Part shown: positions 52,200-61,461 of the stretch, one piece after another
How the letters are laid out: the number at the start of each line of letters is the position of its first letter
How positions within the stretch are numbered: the first letter of the stretch is position 1
Origin: Brevibacterium siliguriense
GTDB lineage: Bacteria; Actinomycetota; Actinomycetes; Actinomycetales; Brevibacteriaceae
Assembly: GCF_900105315.1 (NCBI RefSeq)
Contig: NZ_LT629766.1
Span: forward strand, 1,178,001 to 1,242,000
Length of the DNA: 64,000 nucleotides
Direction: 5' to 3'
Position numbers and translations under genes: made by a program
Notes under the pieces: model-generated
Told to the model about the DNA's origin: nothing
The model's database searches: none
The model's input: the letters and a program-made list of their open reading frames with translations, nothing else

Positions 52200-53528
52200 T
52201 CAGAACTTCTTGCTGTCGACGTAGCGGATCTCGTCGGGGAGGTTCGCCAGGTAGTCGACGATGAAGTAGGCGATGGCCTCCATCGTAGGGATGTCGCGTT
52301 GGCGGGCGCGGGCCATGATGCGGCGATGTTCGGCGAATTCGTAGAAGATCTGCCCGGGTTCGAGCTTGCGGGTGAGGTTCTCCGGGATCGCCTGGATGAG
52401 GGGCTTGTAAACCTCGTCGAGCCAGCGGCGGGCGGCTTGGGACTCGTCGAGTTCATCGAATTCGGCGATTTCGGGCGCCGAGCGGAACGAGTCGAGGTCG
52501 TTGAGCATCGCCCGGGCCTGGTTCTCGTTCGCGCCGATCCCGGTCAGGCGCAGCAGGCGCCTGGAATGATGGTTGGGTTCGACGACTTTCGGGGACACGA
52601 GGAGGCTGATGCCGTCGATGTCGGTCGTCACGGTCAGTTCGCCGAGGTCGAAGCCCAGGTCGTTGAGGCGGCGGATGCGTTCGTCGATGCGCCAGCGCTC
52701 GTTGACGCTGAATTCCTCGACCCGAGTCAGCTCCGCCCACAGCGCATCGTATGACTCGCAGAGTCGCTCACCGGCCGCCAGCGGATCGGTCTCGGGAGCG
52801 ACGAGTCCCGCAGCCTGCAGGTCGAGGAAGTCACCGGCGATGTTCATCCGTGCGATCCGCAGGTCCATATTCCGCTGCCCGTCGGAGAGCTGGTCGTGCA
52901 GCTCACCGGTTTCGGCGTCGACGACATAGGCGGCGTAGGCGTCGGCATCGCGGCGGAAGAGCGTGTTCGACAGGGACACGTCTCCCCAGTAGAAGCCGAC
53001 GAGGTGGAGACGGACGAGGAGAACGGCCAGTGCGTCGACGAGGCGGCCTCCCGTGTCCTCGGCCAAGTCGCGGGAGAACAGCGCACGGTAGGGCAGGGAG
53101 AACTCGAGGTAGGCGGTGATGAGGGCGCCCTTGAGCGCCTCGCCCGATTCGGTCCGGCGACCTCCGACGAACGCGCGGGGTTCGACGAGGGGGACGTCGA
53201 GGTTGCCGAGCGCACCGAGGATGTCGAACTCACGCAGCGCCTGCGCGTCGTCGGTCTCCTTGATCGCGAGGACCTCGTCACCGATCTCGACATAGCGGAC
53301 AACGTGGCGGGAGATTCCGCGGGGCAGACCGCCGAGGAGCGTCTCCGGCCATTCCGCCAGGGGCAGGTGCCAGGGGAGTTCGGCCAGTGCTGCTCGGTCG
53401 GTGTTTCGGACGGTGAGGATCTCCGGTGCGGGAACAGCAGCGCCGGCCGACTGAGCAGTGCCGGCCGACGTCGTCGACGGCGGTGTAGCCTGTGATGACG
53501 GGTCCGGCGTTGGCGGGGTGCCCGACAC
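52200..53528 (-). CDS. DUF4032 domain-containing protein with kinase-like N-terminal half
   Basis: 442 residues. After a 35-residue disordered tail the first half looks like a lipopolysaccharide-kinase fold: VLAIKETDDAQALREFDIL gives the Lys/Glu pair, GFYWGDVSLSNTLFRR the catalytic loop, and YVVDAETGEL the metal Asp. The second half is the DUF4032 region (ending FIVDYLANLPDEIRYVDSKKF). Function is unknown. It follows a degenerate ABC ATPase gene with a 3-base gap and GTG start; the two genes are a recurrent pair in Micrococcales as I recall, and should work together. Confidence 0.83.
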   Translation of the reverse strand: MSGTPPTPDPSSQATPPSTTSAGTAQSAGAAVPAPEILTVRNTDRAALAELPWHLPLAEWPETLLGGLPRGISRHVVRYVEIGDEVLAIKETDDAQALREFDILGALGNLDVPLVEPRAFVGGRRTESGEALKGALITAYLEFSLPYRALFSRDLAEDTGGRLVDALAVLLVRLHLVGFYWGDVSLSNTLFRRDADAYAAYVVDAETGELHDQLSDGQRNMDLRIARMNIAGDFLDLQAAGLVAPETDPLAAGERLCESYDALWAELTRVEEFSVNERWRIDERIRRLNDLGFDLGELTVTTDIDGISLLVSPKVVEPNHHSRRLLRLTGIGANENQARAMLNDLDSFRSAPEIAEFDELDESQAARRWLDEVYKPLIQAIPENLTRKLEPGQIFYEFAEHRRIMARARQRDIPTMEAIAYFIVDYLANLPDEIRYVDSKKF

Positions 53529-53531
53529 GGC

Positions 53532-54239
53532 TCAGGAGTCCGAGTCGGAGACCGAGGCTACGAGCGCCTCGGCGAGGTCGGGTGTCTCCACGCCGATGAG
53601 CCGTCCGTGGTCGAGGAAGGCGATCCTGTCGCCGAGGATCTTCGCGTCCTCGAGATCGGAGGTGGCATAGATCGTCGTCAGCCCGAACTCCTGCTGCAGA
53701 CTCTTGATCAGCGACAGGGTCTCCGTCTGCTGTTCGGGGACGAGATTGACCACGGGTTCGTCCATGATGAGCACCTTGGGGCGGCGCACTACGGCGCGGG
53801 CCAGGGCCACGGTCTGGCGCTGCAGCTGGGTGAGGTCGCCGGGGACCGAATCGAGGATGTCGCCCAGCCCGATCTTGTCCATCACGGATTCGACGCGTTC
53901 CCGGATCTCATCGGCGGGCAGACCGTCGACGCGCAGCGCGAAACCGAGGTTGTCGCGCACGCTCATATGCGGGTAGAGCGCGTAGCTCTCCAAGGCCAGG
54001 GTCACATCGCGGTCGTTGACGGCGGCGTGGGTGATATCGGCGCCGTCGATGAGGATGGTGCCGGTCTTCGGAGTCTCCAGGCCGTGGAGCATCCGCAGGA
54101 TCGTCGACTTGCCAGAGGCGGTGGGGCCGTAGAGGACGAGGAACTCGCCGTCGTCGACGAAGAGATTGAAGGGATGAACGGATTCGGACGTCGTGTTCTC
54201 GTAGACATGACTGAGGCCATTCAACGACACCGTTGACAT
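53532..54239 (-). CDS. ABC transporter ATP-binding protein, degenerate, no permease nearby
   Basis: 235 residues, resembling the first two thirds of MalK/UgpC-type ATPases. Walker A GPTASGKST and Walker B VLIMDEP are intact. The signature reads DLTQLQRQ where LSGGQRQ is expected, and the H-loop reads YATSDLED where YVTHDQ is usual, so the switch histidine is replaced. The C-terminal OB-fold of MalK is missing. No permease or binding protein is adjacent. ATP binding is likely, but efficient hydrolysis in a transport cycle is doubtful; it may have a regulatory role with the DUF4032 protein. AGGAGGA precedes the ATG. Confidence 0.88.
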   Translation of the reverse strand: MSTVSLNGLSHVYENTTSESVHPFNLFVDDGEFLVLYGPTASGKSTILRMLHGLETPKTGTILIDGADITHAAVNDRDVTLALESYALYPHMSVRDNLGFALRVDGLPADEIRERVESVMDKIGLGDILDSVPGDLTQLQRQTVALARAVVRRPKVLIMDEPVVNLVPEQQTETLSLIKSLQQEFGLTTIYATSDLEDAKILGDRIAFLDHGRLIGVETPDLAEALVASVSDSDS

Positions 54240-54417
54240 TAGTCCTCCTAAAACTTCTGAATGACTCCGTGAGCAGCCGGTCGTCGGTGACCTGGCGGGG
54301 ATGCTCAGTCACTCTCATCCTAAGGGGTGAAGAGTTCGGGTGCCCTGTGAATTCGACAAAGCGTAGAGTGATTCTCAGCACGCCGGCTGTGCGCCGACGC
54401 ATACCGCGGTGCGAAAG

Positions 54418-54423
54418 TAGACT
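54418..54423 (+). promoter_or_regulatory. -10 box TAGACT, leaderless promoter of the tandem LacI genes
   Basis: TAGACT ends 7 bases before the ATG at 54431. Confidence 0.6.
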
Positions 54424-54430
54424 GATTCGT

Positions 54431-55498
54431 ATGAAGGTCACGTTGGACGAGGTCGCCGCCAGGGCCGGGGTCTCTCTGGCCACGGTCTCCCGAGTGCTCG
54501 GCCGCCGCGATGCCGTCGCCGAGTCGACGCGGGCGAAGGTGCTGGAGGCGATGAGTGAGCTCGGCTATTCGCGTTCGACCCTGCTCCATGATGCGCCGAG
54601 GCGGCTCGTGGCCGTCAGCGCCCCCGGCAACCCCGAACACTGGCAGGTTCAGGTCTGCACCCGTGTGGCCAAGACCCTGCAGGATCATGATCTCCTCGTC
54701 ACCCGTCCGCTCGTCGAAACCGACCCGGAACCTCTGCAGACCGCGATCGACGCCGGAGCCGTGGCCCTGGTGACGACGACGATGACGAGTCTGAACGCGG
54801 AGATCCCATGCATCCGCGTCGACGAACAGTCCGCCACCGAGGAGGATGGCAGCCCCGGAACGGACGTCTCCGTGGCGGGATCGACCAAGTCGGGATCGGC
54901 TGGATCGGGAGCGACCGGTGCCGGAACGACCGGGGCTGGCGGCGCCGATGTCATCGCCGCGCGCCTCGACCTCGGCGGTGGGATGACCACCGCTTTCGAA
55001 CATCTTCGCGCGATCGGTCACCGGAGGATCGGGCTGATCTGCAATGACAGCGGTGAATTGGCGGTCCAGCTCATCCGCCGCTTCCTCGCCGAACATCCGG
55101 CCAGAAACTTAGGTCTCAACCTCGAGGACTGGATCTCACGGGTGCCGAAGTCGTTCTCCGGAGGCTCGCGTGCCGTCCTCGAACTCAAAGATGCGACGTG
55201 CACCGCGGTCATCGTCCAGTCCGCTCTTCAGCTGCACGGTGCCCTCTACGGTCTGCGGAATCGACATCTGCAGGTGCCACGGGACATGTCGATCGTCGGG
55301 TTCGGCGATTCCCCGACGATGAAGTTCACAGGCCCTCCGGCCACGGTGCTCGGCCTCGACGTCGAAGGGCTGTCGAATGCCCTCATCGCCGCGACCCTGC
55401 AGACCCTGCGGATCTCGACGACGGGCCTGCCCTCGGTGCCGCCGGTGTTCCGTCCCAGGCTCGTCGCCCGGACCTCGACGACGGCGGCCCGCCAATGA
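54431..55498 (+). CDS. LacI family transcriptional regulator (first of a pair)
   Basis: 355 residues. The LacI helix-turn-helix and hinge helix are clear (VTLDEVAARAGVSLATVSRVLG), followed by a periplasmic-binding-protein-like effector domain. A Ser/Gly/Thr-rich insert occurs near residues 140-175. The effector domain ends with DMSIVGFGDSPTMKFTGPPATVLG, normal for the family. The most likely targets are the trehalose genes otsBA on the opposite strand beyond the second regulator, but no operator was identified. Its TGA overlaps the next regulator's ATG. Confidence 0.92.
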   Translation: MKVTLDEVAARAGVSLATVSRVLGRRDAVAESTRAKVLEAMSELGYSRSTLLHDAPRRLVAVSAPGNPEHWQVQVCTRVAKTLQDHDLLVTRPLVETDPEPLQTAIDAGAVALVTTTMTSLNAEIPCIRVDEQSATEEDGSPGTDVSVAGSTKSGSAGSGATGAGTTGAGGADVIAARLDLGGGMTTAFEHLRAIGHRRIGLICNDSGELAVQLIRRFLAEHPARNLGLNLEDWISRVPKSFSGGSRAVLELKDATCTAVIVQSALQLHGALYGLRNRHLQVPRDMSIVGFGDSPTMKFTGPPATVLGLDVEGLSNALIAATLQTLRISTTGLPSVPPVFRPRLVARTSTTAARQ

Positions 55499-56556
55499 GC
55501 GACCACCCGCCCGAGCACCGACACGTCCGCCTAGCCGAGATCGCCGGCACCGCCGGGGTCTCGAAGGCCACCGTCTCCAGAGCACTGCGTGATGCCGAAT
55601 CCGTGTCGGCCGCCTCCTTGGCGAAGGTGCGCCAGGCGTTGGCGATCCTCGGCGCCACCGGGCAGGCCCCGAGCGCGGGAACCGGGGACGGAGCCGGTTC
55701 CGGACCCCAGCTCATCGCGCTCATCAAGCCCGCGGTGTCGGCAGGCAACGTCGACCCGTACTCGCGGCTCGCGGAGATCCTGACGAACCGGATGTTCTCA
55801 CTCGGCATCGCCGTCGTCCACATCGAGGCCATCGCCGAACGCAACGAGACCCTGCTCGAGACCATCCTCGGCAGCGAACACGGCGGACCGGAGATCTCCG
55901 GAGCCATCGTCGTCGGCGGCGGCGCAGCCGGTGTGCTCGCGGGAATGCTCGCCGAACGCGGACTGCCGCTCATCCGCATCTCGAATGCCCGCCACGACGA
56001 CGGGATCTCGCGCATCTACCTCGACGCGACTGGCGGCATCGACACGGCTGTCGCCCACCTCGTCCACCTCGGTCACAAACGCATCGGACTGGCCGTGCTG
56101 CGCGATTCGGCGGCCCCTGCCCGGATCGCCGGCTTCCGCCGATCGATGGCCGGAATCCTCCACATCCCCGCCACCCGAGATCAGGCCCCCGTCGTCGAGG
56201 CCGCCGGCGGTGCCATGGCCGGAGTCGCCGCCGCCGAGGAGCTGCTCGACCTGCGCTGCACCGCCGTCATCGCCTGTGCCCCGTCTCTATCCTTCGGCAT
56301 GCTCGAGGCCGCCCAGCGGCTCCGGCTCGACGTGCCCCGCGACCTGTCCCTGCTCACCGTCGGAGACGTCCCCGACGCCGATGTCGTCCAACCGCCGCTG
56401 TCGCAAGTCGTCTACGACTGGGCGACCGTGGCGCAGTCCGCGATCGACGAGATCCGTGCGATGATCTCAGCCGGTGACGCGCGCGTGCATGTCGACTACA
56501 CGGTCGACCCGGACCTCGTCCTCCGCGCCAGCGCCGTGCCCCCGCAGCGCCGCTGA
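55495..56556 (+). CDS. LacI family transcriptional regulator (second of a pair)
   Basis: 353 residues. The helix-turn-helix VRLAEIAGTAGVSKATVSRALRDAESVS is followed by a shorter hinge (usual LxxLxYxP pattern poorly kept: QALAILGATGQAP) and an effector domain. ATGA overlap with the first LacI gene implies coupled translation, so the two may form a mixed complex or act in sequence. It is convergent with otsB, 44 bases apart. Confidence 0.9.
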   Translation: MSDHPPEHRHVRLAEIAGTAGVSKATVSRALRDAESVSAASLAKVRQALAILGATGQAPSAGTGDGAGSGPQLIALIKPAVSAGNVDPYSRLAEILTNRMFSLGIAVVHIEAIAERNETLLETILGSEHGGPEISGAIVVGGGAAGVLAGMLAERGLPLIRISNARHDDGISRIYLDATGGIDTAVAHLVHLGHKRIGLAVLRDSAAPARIAGFRRSMAGILHIPATRDQAPVVEAAGGAMAGVAAAEELLDLRCTAVIACAPSLSFGMLEAAQRLRLDVPRDLSLLTVGDVPDADVVQPPLSQVVYDWATVAQSAIDEIRAMISAGDARVHVDYTVDPDLVLRASAVPPQRR

Positions 56557-56600
56557 GCTCGGAATTCGTTCAAGGTCATCCTCTCCGAGGCGACCCGACC

Positions 56601-57482
56601 TCAGCTGTCGACGGAGCGGAGGAATTCCGTGCGTTCGGCAGCGAGGCGGTCGAGCAGTGCGGCCACGGCAGTCGGGTCGGCGATCCGCCACGATGCGCAA
56701 GTCTGTGCGGACCCGACCTTGAGGGTCAGGCCGGAGTCGAGGGCACGGGAGTCCGTGAGTTCGTCGAGGGCCGCGAAGGCGTCCTCATCGGTGACATCGT
56801 CGCCGAGGTAGCCCATCGCCGTGGGCTCGCCGGCACGGGCGAGCAGCCGGATGCCATCACCTTTCGTGGCCTGCTTGACCGCGAGTTCGGTGATGTCGTG
56901 ACCTTCGATGACGCGGATGTCCGGAAACTCCTCGACCACCTCGGTGGCGTGGCCGTGCAGGGCCGCGGCTGCCTCGGCTGCGATTCCGCGAGTGTGGACC
57001 GTCCGCGAATAGGGTTTGGCCTCGATGAGGAAATCCGAGGTGCCGTGTCCGCCCGGAAGAGTGTGTTCGAACGCGTCGAGATGAGCATCGATGGCGGTGA
57101 GCATCTCCGCCTCGGCCGGAGTGAGTTCGGGAGACCGAACCACCGGGGCCGAGGCGCCATGGGCCCCACCCTCGAGTTCGGCCTCCGCTCCATGCGAACC
57201 GATCAGCCAGGCCCCGTCCGGGGCCTGCGACAGTTGCCGCAGTGTTGCGATGTCCCGCCCGGACACCAATGCCACCCGAGTATGCGGCAGGCGTGCCAGT
57301 GCGGCGATGGCCGCTGCCGATTCGGGGACCATCCGCGAGGTCGACGGATCGTCCTGAAGAGGTGCGAGCACCCCATCGAAGTCCAAAGCCAACAACAGTG
57401 AATCGGCGGTGGCGAGATCACGCAGAGCCACCTCGGCGGGGGCCGAGACGGCGGGCGCGGATACGGTCGGATCGGTCGTCAC
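56601..57482 (-). CDS. otsB: Trehalose-6-phosphate phosphatase
   Basis: 293 residues from GTG 57482, which has AGGAGG upstream; longer in-frame sequence runs into otsA. HAD motifs: LLALDFDGVLAPL (DxD-type nucleophile, here DFDG), SGRD, and GYLGDDVTDEDAF for the metal aspartates. It removes phosphate from trehalose-6-phosphate. It lies 10 bases after the otsA stop in the same operon. Confidence 0.94.
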   Translation of the reverse strand: MTTDPTVSAPAVSAPAEVALRDLATADSLLLALDFDGVLAPLQDDPSTSRMVPESAAAIAALARLPHTRVALVSGRDIATLRQLSQAPDGAWLIGSHGAEAELEGGAHGASAPVVRSPELTPAEAEMLTAIDAHLDAFEHTLPGGHGTSDFLIEAKPYSRTVHTRGIAAEAAAALHGHATEVVEEFPDIRVIEGHDITELAVKQATKGDGIRLLARAGEPTAMGYLGDDVTDEDAFAALDELTDSRALDSGLTLKVGSAQTCASWRIADPTAVAALLDRLAAERTEFLRSVDS

Positions 57483-57492
57483 TGAGATCCTC

Positions 57493-59082
57493 CTACCGGG
57501 AAGTGGAGATCTCGGAGACCCATTCGGCTTCCTCAGGACGATCGGCCCGACCCGATGGGGTCGCGGGGGCATCCGGTGGAGGAGCGGTCCGGCTCTTCTG
57601 GACGACGGGGCGGTCGGGGACAACGGCCTCGGGATTGTGCTTGAGGTGGTTGAGTTCGGCGAGGAAATTCTTCGACCACAGGCTCACGGTGTCCGTGGCG
57701 ACCTTCCTCCGCATCTGCCGCATTCGCCGGGCACGCGTCTTGTCATCCATCTCGATGGCCTCGAGGATGCCCGCCTTGAGGTTGCCGATATCGTGCGGAT
57801 TGACCATCACCGCGCCCGTGAGCTGTTCGGCCGCCCCCGTGAACTCCGAGAGCACGAGCGCCCCGTCATCCTTCTGCCGGCACGCCACATACTCCTTGGC
57901 CACGAGGTTCATCCCGTCGCGCAGAGCCGTGACCAGCATGACGTCGGAGGCGAGGAAGAACGCTGTCATCTCGTCACGCGGATAGGAATGGTGGAGATAG
58001 CGGACGGGAATCGACCCGACGTCGGCCTGTTCGCCGTTGATCCGCCCGACCGCGAGCTCGACGTCGTGGCGGATGATCTTGTACTGCTCGAGCCGCTCCC
58101 GCGACGGGGTCGCGATCTGGATGAGCACGACGTCCTCGACATTGAGGCGTCCCTCGGCGATGAGCTCGCCGTAGGCCTTGAGCCGGTGCCGGATGCCTTT
58201 CGTATAGTCCATCCGATCGACGCCGAGCATGACGACCTTCGGATTGCCGACGTCCTCACGGATCTGCCGGGCCCGCTCGATGATGCCCGGATCCTTCGCG
58301 AGCTCCTCCAGATAGGGAGTGTCGATGGAGATCGGGAACGCCTCGGCGCGGACGACGTGCGCGGCCACGGCCTCGCCCGCCGGAACGAGGACCGTCGACC
58401 CCTTCGTCGAGAAGTTCAGCCGGCCCCGCACCGCGCGCCGGAAGTTCGCCGCATCCGCGGGACGTTGGAAACCGACGAGATCGGCGCCGAGGAGGCCCCG
58501 CAGGATCTCATCGCGCCACGGCAGCTGAGCGAAGAGCTCATACGGCGGGAAAGGGATGTGGTTGAAGAAGCCGATCGCCACGTCGGGACGCATCCGACGG
58601 ACCATGAGCGGAACCAACTGGAGCTGATAATCATGGATCCACACGGTCGCGGACTCCGCAGCCACCTCGGCGATCTTGTGCGCGAAGCGCTCATTGACCC
58701 GCACATACGCATCCCACCAGGTGCGGTGGTACTCGGGCGGGACGATGACATCGTGGTAGAGCGGCCACAGGGTGGCGTTGGAAAACCCTTCGTAGTACCT
58801 GAGGACATCCTCACTTGTCAGTGTCACCGGGGTCAGGTGCATTCCGTCGATCGTGAAGGGTTCGAATTCCTCATCGGCGACGCCCGTCCACCCGATCCAG
58901 GCACCTTCCTGCGCCTTCATCACCGGAGCCACCGCAGTGACCAAACCTCCAGGTGAGGTACGCCATCCGTGGTTCTCGTCGTCGGGATCGCGGTCGACGG
59001 GAAGGCGGTTGGCCACGACGACGAAATCGCTGTCGCCGAAGGGGGTTTCGGTGCTTGGCTCGGCAGAGTTGACGGTGCTCAT
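57493..59082 (-). CDS. otsA: Trehalose-6-phosphate synthase (GT20)
   Basis: 529 residues, slightly longer than E. coli OtsA because of a Pro/Arg-rich C-terminal tail. VVVANRLPVDRD, WIGWTGV, HDYQLQLVPLMVRR, GFFNHIPFPP and LGVDRMDYTKGI are family blocks that bind glucose-6-phosphate and the nucleotide sugar. It makes trehalose-6-phosphate for osmotic and desiccation protection. AGGAGG precedes the ATG. otsB follows. Confidence 0.96.
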   Translation of the reverse strand: MSTVNSAEPSTETPFGDSDFVVVANRLPVDRDPDDENHGWRTSPGGLVTAVAPVMKAQEGAWIGWTGVADEEFEPFTIDGMHLTPVTLTSEDVLRYYEGFSNATLWPLYHDVIVPPEYHRTWWDAYVRVNERFAHKIAEVAAESATVWIHDYQLQLVPLMVRRMRPDVAIGFFNHIPFPPYELFAQLPWRDEILRGLLGADLVGFQRPADAANFRRAVRGRLNFSTKGSTVLVPAGEAVAAHVVRAEAFPISIDTPYLEELAKDPGIIERARQIREDVGNPKVVMLGVDRMDYTKGIRHRLKAYGELIAEGRLNVEDVVLIQIATPSRERLEQYKIIRHDVELAVGRINGEQADVGSIPVRYLHHSYPRDEMTAFFLASDVMLVTALRDGMNLVAKEYVACRQKDDGALVLSEFTGAAEQLTGAVMVNPHDIGNLKAGILEAIEMDDKTRARRMRQMRRKVATDTVSLWSKNFLAELNHLKHNPEAVVPDRPVVQKSRTAPPPDAPATPSGRADRPEEAEWVSEISTSR

Positions 59083-59131
59083 CTGCGCCTCCTCCTGAGT
59101 CGGTCCTTGGAATGAACTGTACTCGCTCGAC

Positions 59132-59137
59132 TAGGCT
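59132..59137 (+). promoter_or_regulatory. -10 box TAGGCT, leaderless promoter of the Ser/Thr kinase
   Basis: TAGGCT ends 7 bases before GTG 59145, which is followed at once by ATG 59148. Confidence 0.5.
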
Positions 59138-59144
59138 TGGCCAG

Positions 59145-61211
59145 GTGATGGATCAGGAACTGGGAGGCTATCGCCTCATCGAGGAGCTCGGCTCGGGCGG
59201 CATGGGTGTCGTCTACCTCGGTGTCGACGGCGGAAACAACCCGGTCGCGGTCAAAGTCCTCCATCCGCACATCGCCAATGACGAGACCGCCAGGAAGCGA
59301 TTGGCCCGCGAAACCCGAACCCTGCGCCGGATCCGCCACCCTCGCATCGCCGAGGTCCTCGACGCCGAACTCGATTCCGCGCAGCCCTTCATCATCACCG
59401 AATTCGTCGACGGGCAGACCCTGTCCGATGACGTCCGCGACAACGGCCCCTTCGCCGAGGATGAGCTGGTCCACTTCGGCCACGCCCTCCTCGACGCCCT
59501 CAACGCCGTCCACGATGCCGGCGTCATCCACCGCGACCTCAAGCCCGCGAACGTGATGATCATGGACGGCGAGCCGATGGTCATCGACTTCGGCATCGCG
59601 CAGGTCGCCGACGAGGTGCGTGTGACCGCGACGGGTCTGGTCATGGGCACGCCCGGCTACCTGTCCCCGGAGATCGCCGACGGCAAGACCTCGAGCGAGA
59701 AGACTGACTGGTGGGGATGGGCCGCGACCATGGCGTTCGCCGCCACCGGCCGCAATCCCTATGGCTCCGGGCCCTTGGAAGCGGTGCTCGGACGTGTGGC
59801 CATGGGCAAATTCGATCTCGATGGAGCGCCGAAGAACTTCGCCCCGCTCATCGCCGCCTGCCTCGACCCGAAGCCCGAACGTCGCCCATCGGGGCAGATG
59901 ATCCTCGACGCGCTCGTCGACATCGAGTCCGGACGTCCGCCGCAGCTCGGATCAGGTCCCAGTGGTGGGGCCGGTGCGGGTGGACAGCAGCGGACACCGA
60001 GCGGAACCGCGATCATGCCTGCCGTCGACGACGGTGCCGGCGGTCGCGGCGGTGCCGGGGCGGCGGGTGCGGCCATGGGCGGTGCTGCTCTCGGCGGTGC
60101 CGCAGGGGCTGCCGCCGGATTCGGTGCTGCCGGGGCTGCCGGTCAGGGCAGTCCGCGCGGAGACTTCGCCGGTACGGGATACCCGGGGGCCGGGCCCTCC
60201 GGCGGCGGAACGCCCGGTGGCGGACAGCCGCAGTACCCCGGATCCAGTCGACCGACCAATCACGCCGGTTCCGGCTTCGGCGCGGGACCCAATCAGGGGG
60301 TGGGCTACGGCTCCGGGCGGATGCATGGGCAGCCGCCCCAACAGGCGACCGCACCGCCGATCGGCAACCCCAAGGGCGGCATTCAAGCAGGCCCGGGATC
60401 CCCGATGGCCGGAACCGAACTCGGCCGTTCGGGCTTCGTCCAGTCCGGCACCCAGCCCGGCCAGGGGCAGAACCTCGTGGGACCGAATGGGACCGGCGGA
60501 CCGCAGGGGCAGATCGCTCAGCGACAATGGGGCGACCAGACCGGTCACGGCGGTCAGCAGATGCAACCGGGCAGGCAGCCGATGCAGCCCGGCGGCCAGC
60601 CGTTGGCGCCGATGGGAAACCGGCGAGTGCATTCCGGAGGGTGGGTCGTCTTCGGGCTCATTGCCCTGGCCGTCGCCGTCATGCCCCTCGGGCCTCTGGT
60701 CATCAGCGTCGTCGCCCTGATCTGGTCGGTGCTCGCTCGCACCGGCACACGTCTGGATCGGAAGGTTCAGCGGTACCGGTTCGACCGCGGAACGGACTCC
60801 GGCGGATTCTTCCGGGCGCTCGCCTCGGCGCCGGGAGCCGTGCTGGCTTCGACCCTGACCTCGGTGGCTTCGCTCATCCTGCCGGCGATCGCCGCCGCGG
60901 CCGCGCTCGTGCTCACCCGACTCGACATCGCCGGGATCGTGCCCAGCGGCGCCTCCGAACAATGGTCGGTGTGGGCGGCCGGTGCTGCCGGTTCGCTGGT
61001 GCTGTGGGTCGGACCGGGTGCCTCGAGTCTGCGCTTCGGCTCACGGCTGCTCGTCTCGGGCGCCACCCGCAACCAGCTCGGCCGCCTCATCGCCTTGGCC
61101 GTGATCGCGCTGCTCATCATCCTTGCTGTCATGGTCATCCAGTCCGGAGCGGCCATGTCCTGGTGGCCGCTGACGATCAATCCCTTCGACTTTCTGCCCG
61201 GACCGGTGTGA
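59145..61211 (+). CDS. Membrane-associated serine/threonine protein kinase
   Basis: 688 residues from GTG 59145 (ATG 59148 is equally possible). The Hanks-type kinase domain spans about residues 8-265: ELGSGGMGVVYLG (P-loop), VAVKVL (Lys), VIHRDLKPANVMI (catalytic loop), VIDFGIAQV (DFG), MGTPGYLSPE. A Gly/Ala/Pro/Gln-rich linker of about 220 residues follows, then four hydrophobic segments (from VVFGLIALAVAVMPLGPL on). There are no PASTA domains. It phosphorylates cytoplasmic proteins; substrates are unknown. It is divergent from otsA, starts 62 bases apart. Confidence 0.92.
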   Translation: MMDQELGGYRLIEELGSGGMGVVYLGVDGGNNPVAVKVLHPHIANDETARKRLARETRTLRRIRHPRIAEVLDAELDSAQPFIITEFVDGQTLSDDVRDNGPFAEDELVHFGHALLDALNAVHDAGVIHRDLKPANVMIMDGEPMVIDFGIAQVADEVRVTATGLVMGTPGYLSPEIADGKTSSEKTDWWGWAATMAFAATGRNPYGSGPLEAVLGRVAMGKFDLDGAPKNFAPLIAACLDPKPERRPSGQMILDALVDIESGRPPQLGSGPSGGAGAGGQQRTPSGTAIMPAVDDGAGGRGGAGAAGAAMGGAALGGAAGAAAGFGAAGAAGQGSPRGDFAGTGYPGAGPSGGGTPGGGQPQYPGSSRPTNHAGSGFGAGPNQGVGYGSGRMHGQPPQQATAPPIGNPKGGIQAGPGSPMAGTELGRSGFVQSGTQPGQGQNLVGPNGTGGPQGQIAQRQWGDQTGHGGQQMQPGRQPMQPGGQPLAPMGNRRVHSGGWVVFGLIALAVAVMPLGPLVISVVALIWSVLARTGTRLDRKVQRYRFDRGTDSGGFFRALASAPGAVLASTLTSVASLILPAIAAAAALVLTRLDIAGIVPSGASEQWSVWAAGAAGSLVLWVGPGASSLRFGSRLLVSGATRNQLGRLIALAVIALLIILAVMVIQSGAAMSWWPLTINPFDFLPGPV

Positions 61212-61461
61212 TCGAACCTGTGTGAGTGGGCCGGTGCAGTTGCCTCCGACGTTTGGATTTCACTGGGGCTGTCTGCAGTCGGGGTCCGGAAGTCGCTGCC
61301 GCTGAGTCGAGGTAGTTGAACGTTGTAGTTGAACCTTGAATATTTCTGGGAGTCGGCCAAGGGCCTGTTTCGGTACAGTGGTGCCGTCGGGTCGTGGAAG
61401 CCGTCCCGCACCGATCGGGCCACAGGCCGCACCGATGTCAGACGATCCAACGTGAGGAACA

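Noticed and set aside
53532..54239. A sugar importer ATPase (MsmK/MalK) for trehalose
   Set aside because: It lacks the C-terminal regulatory domain, a proper signature motif and the H-loop histidine, and no permease genes are adjacent.
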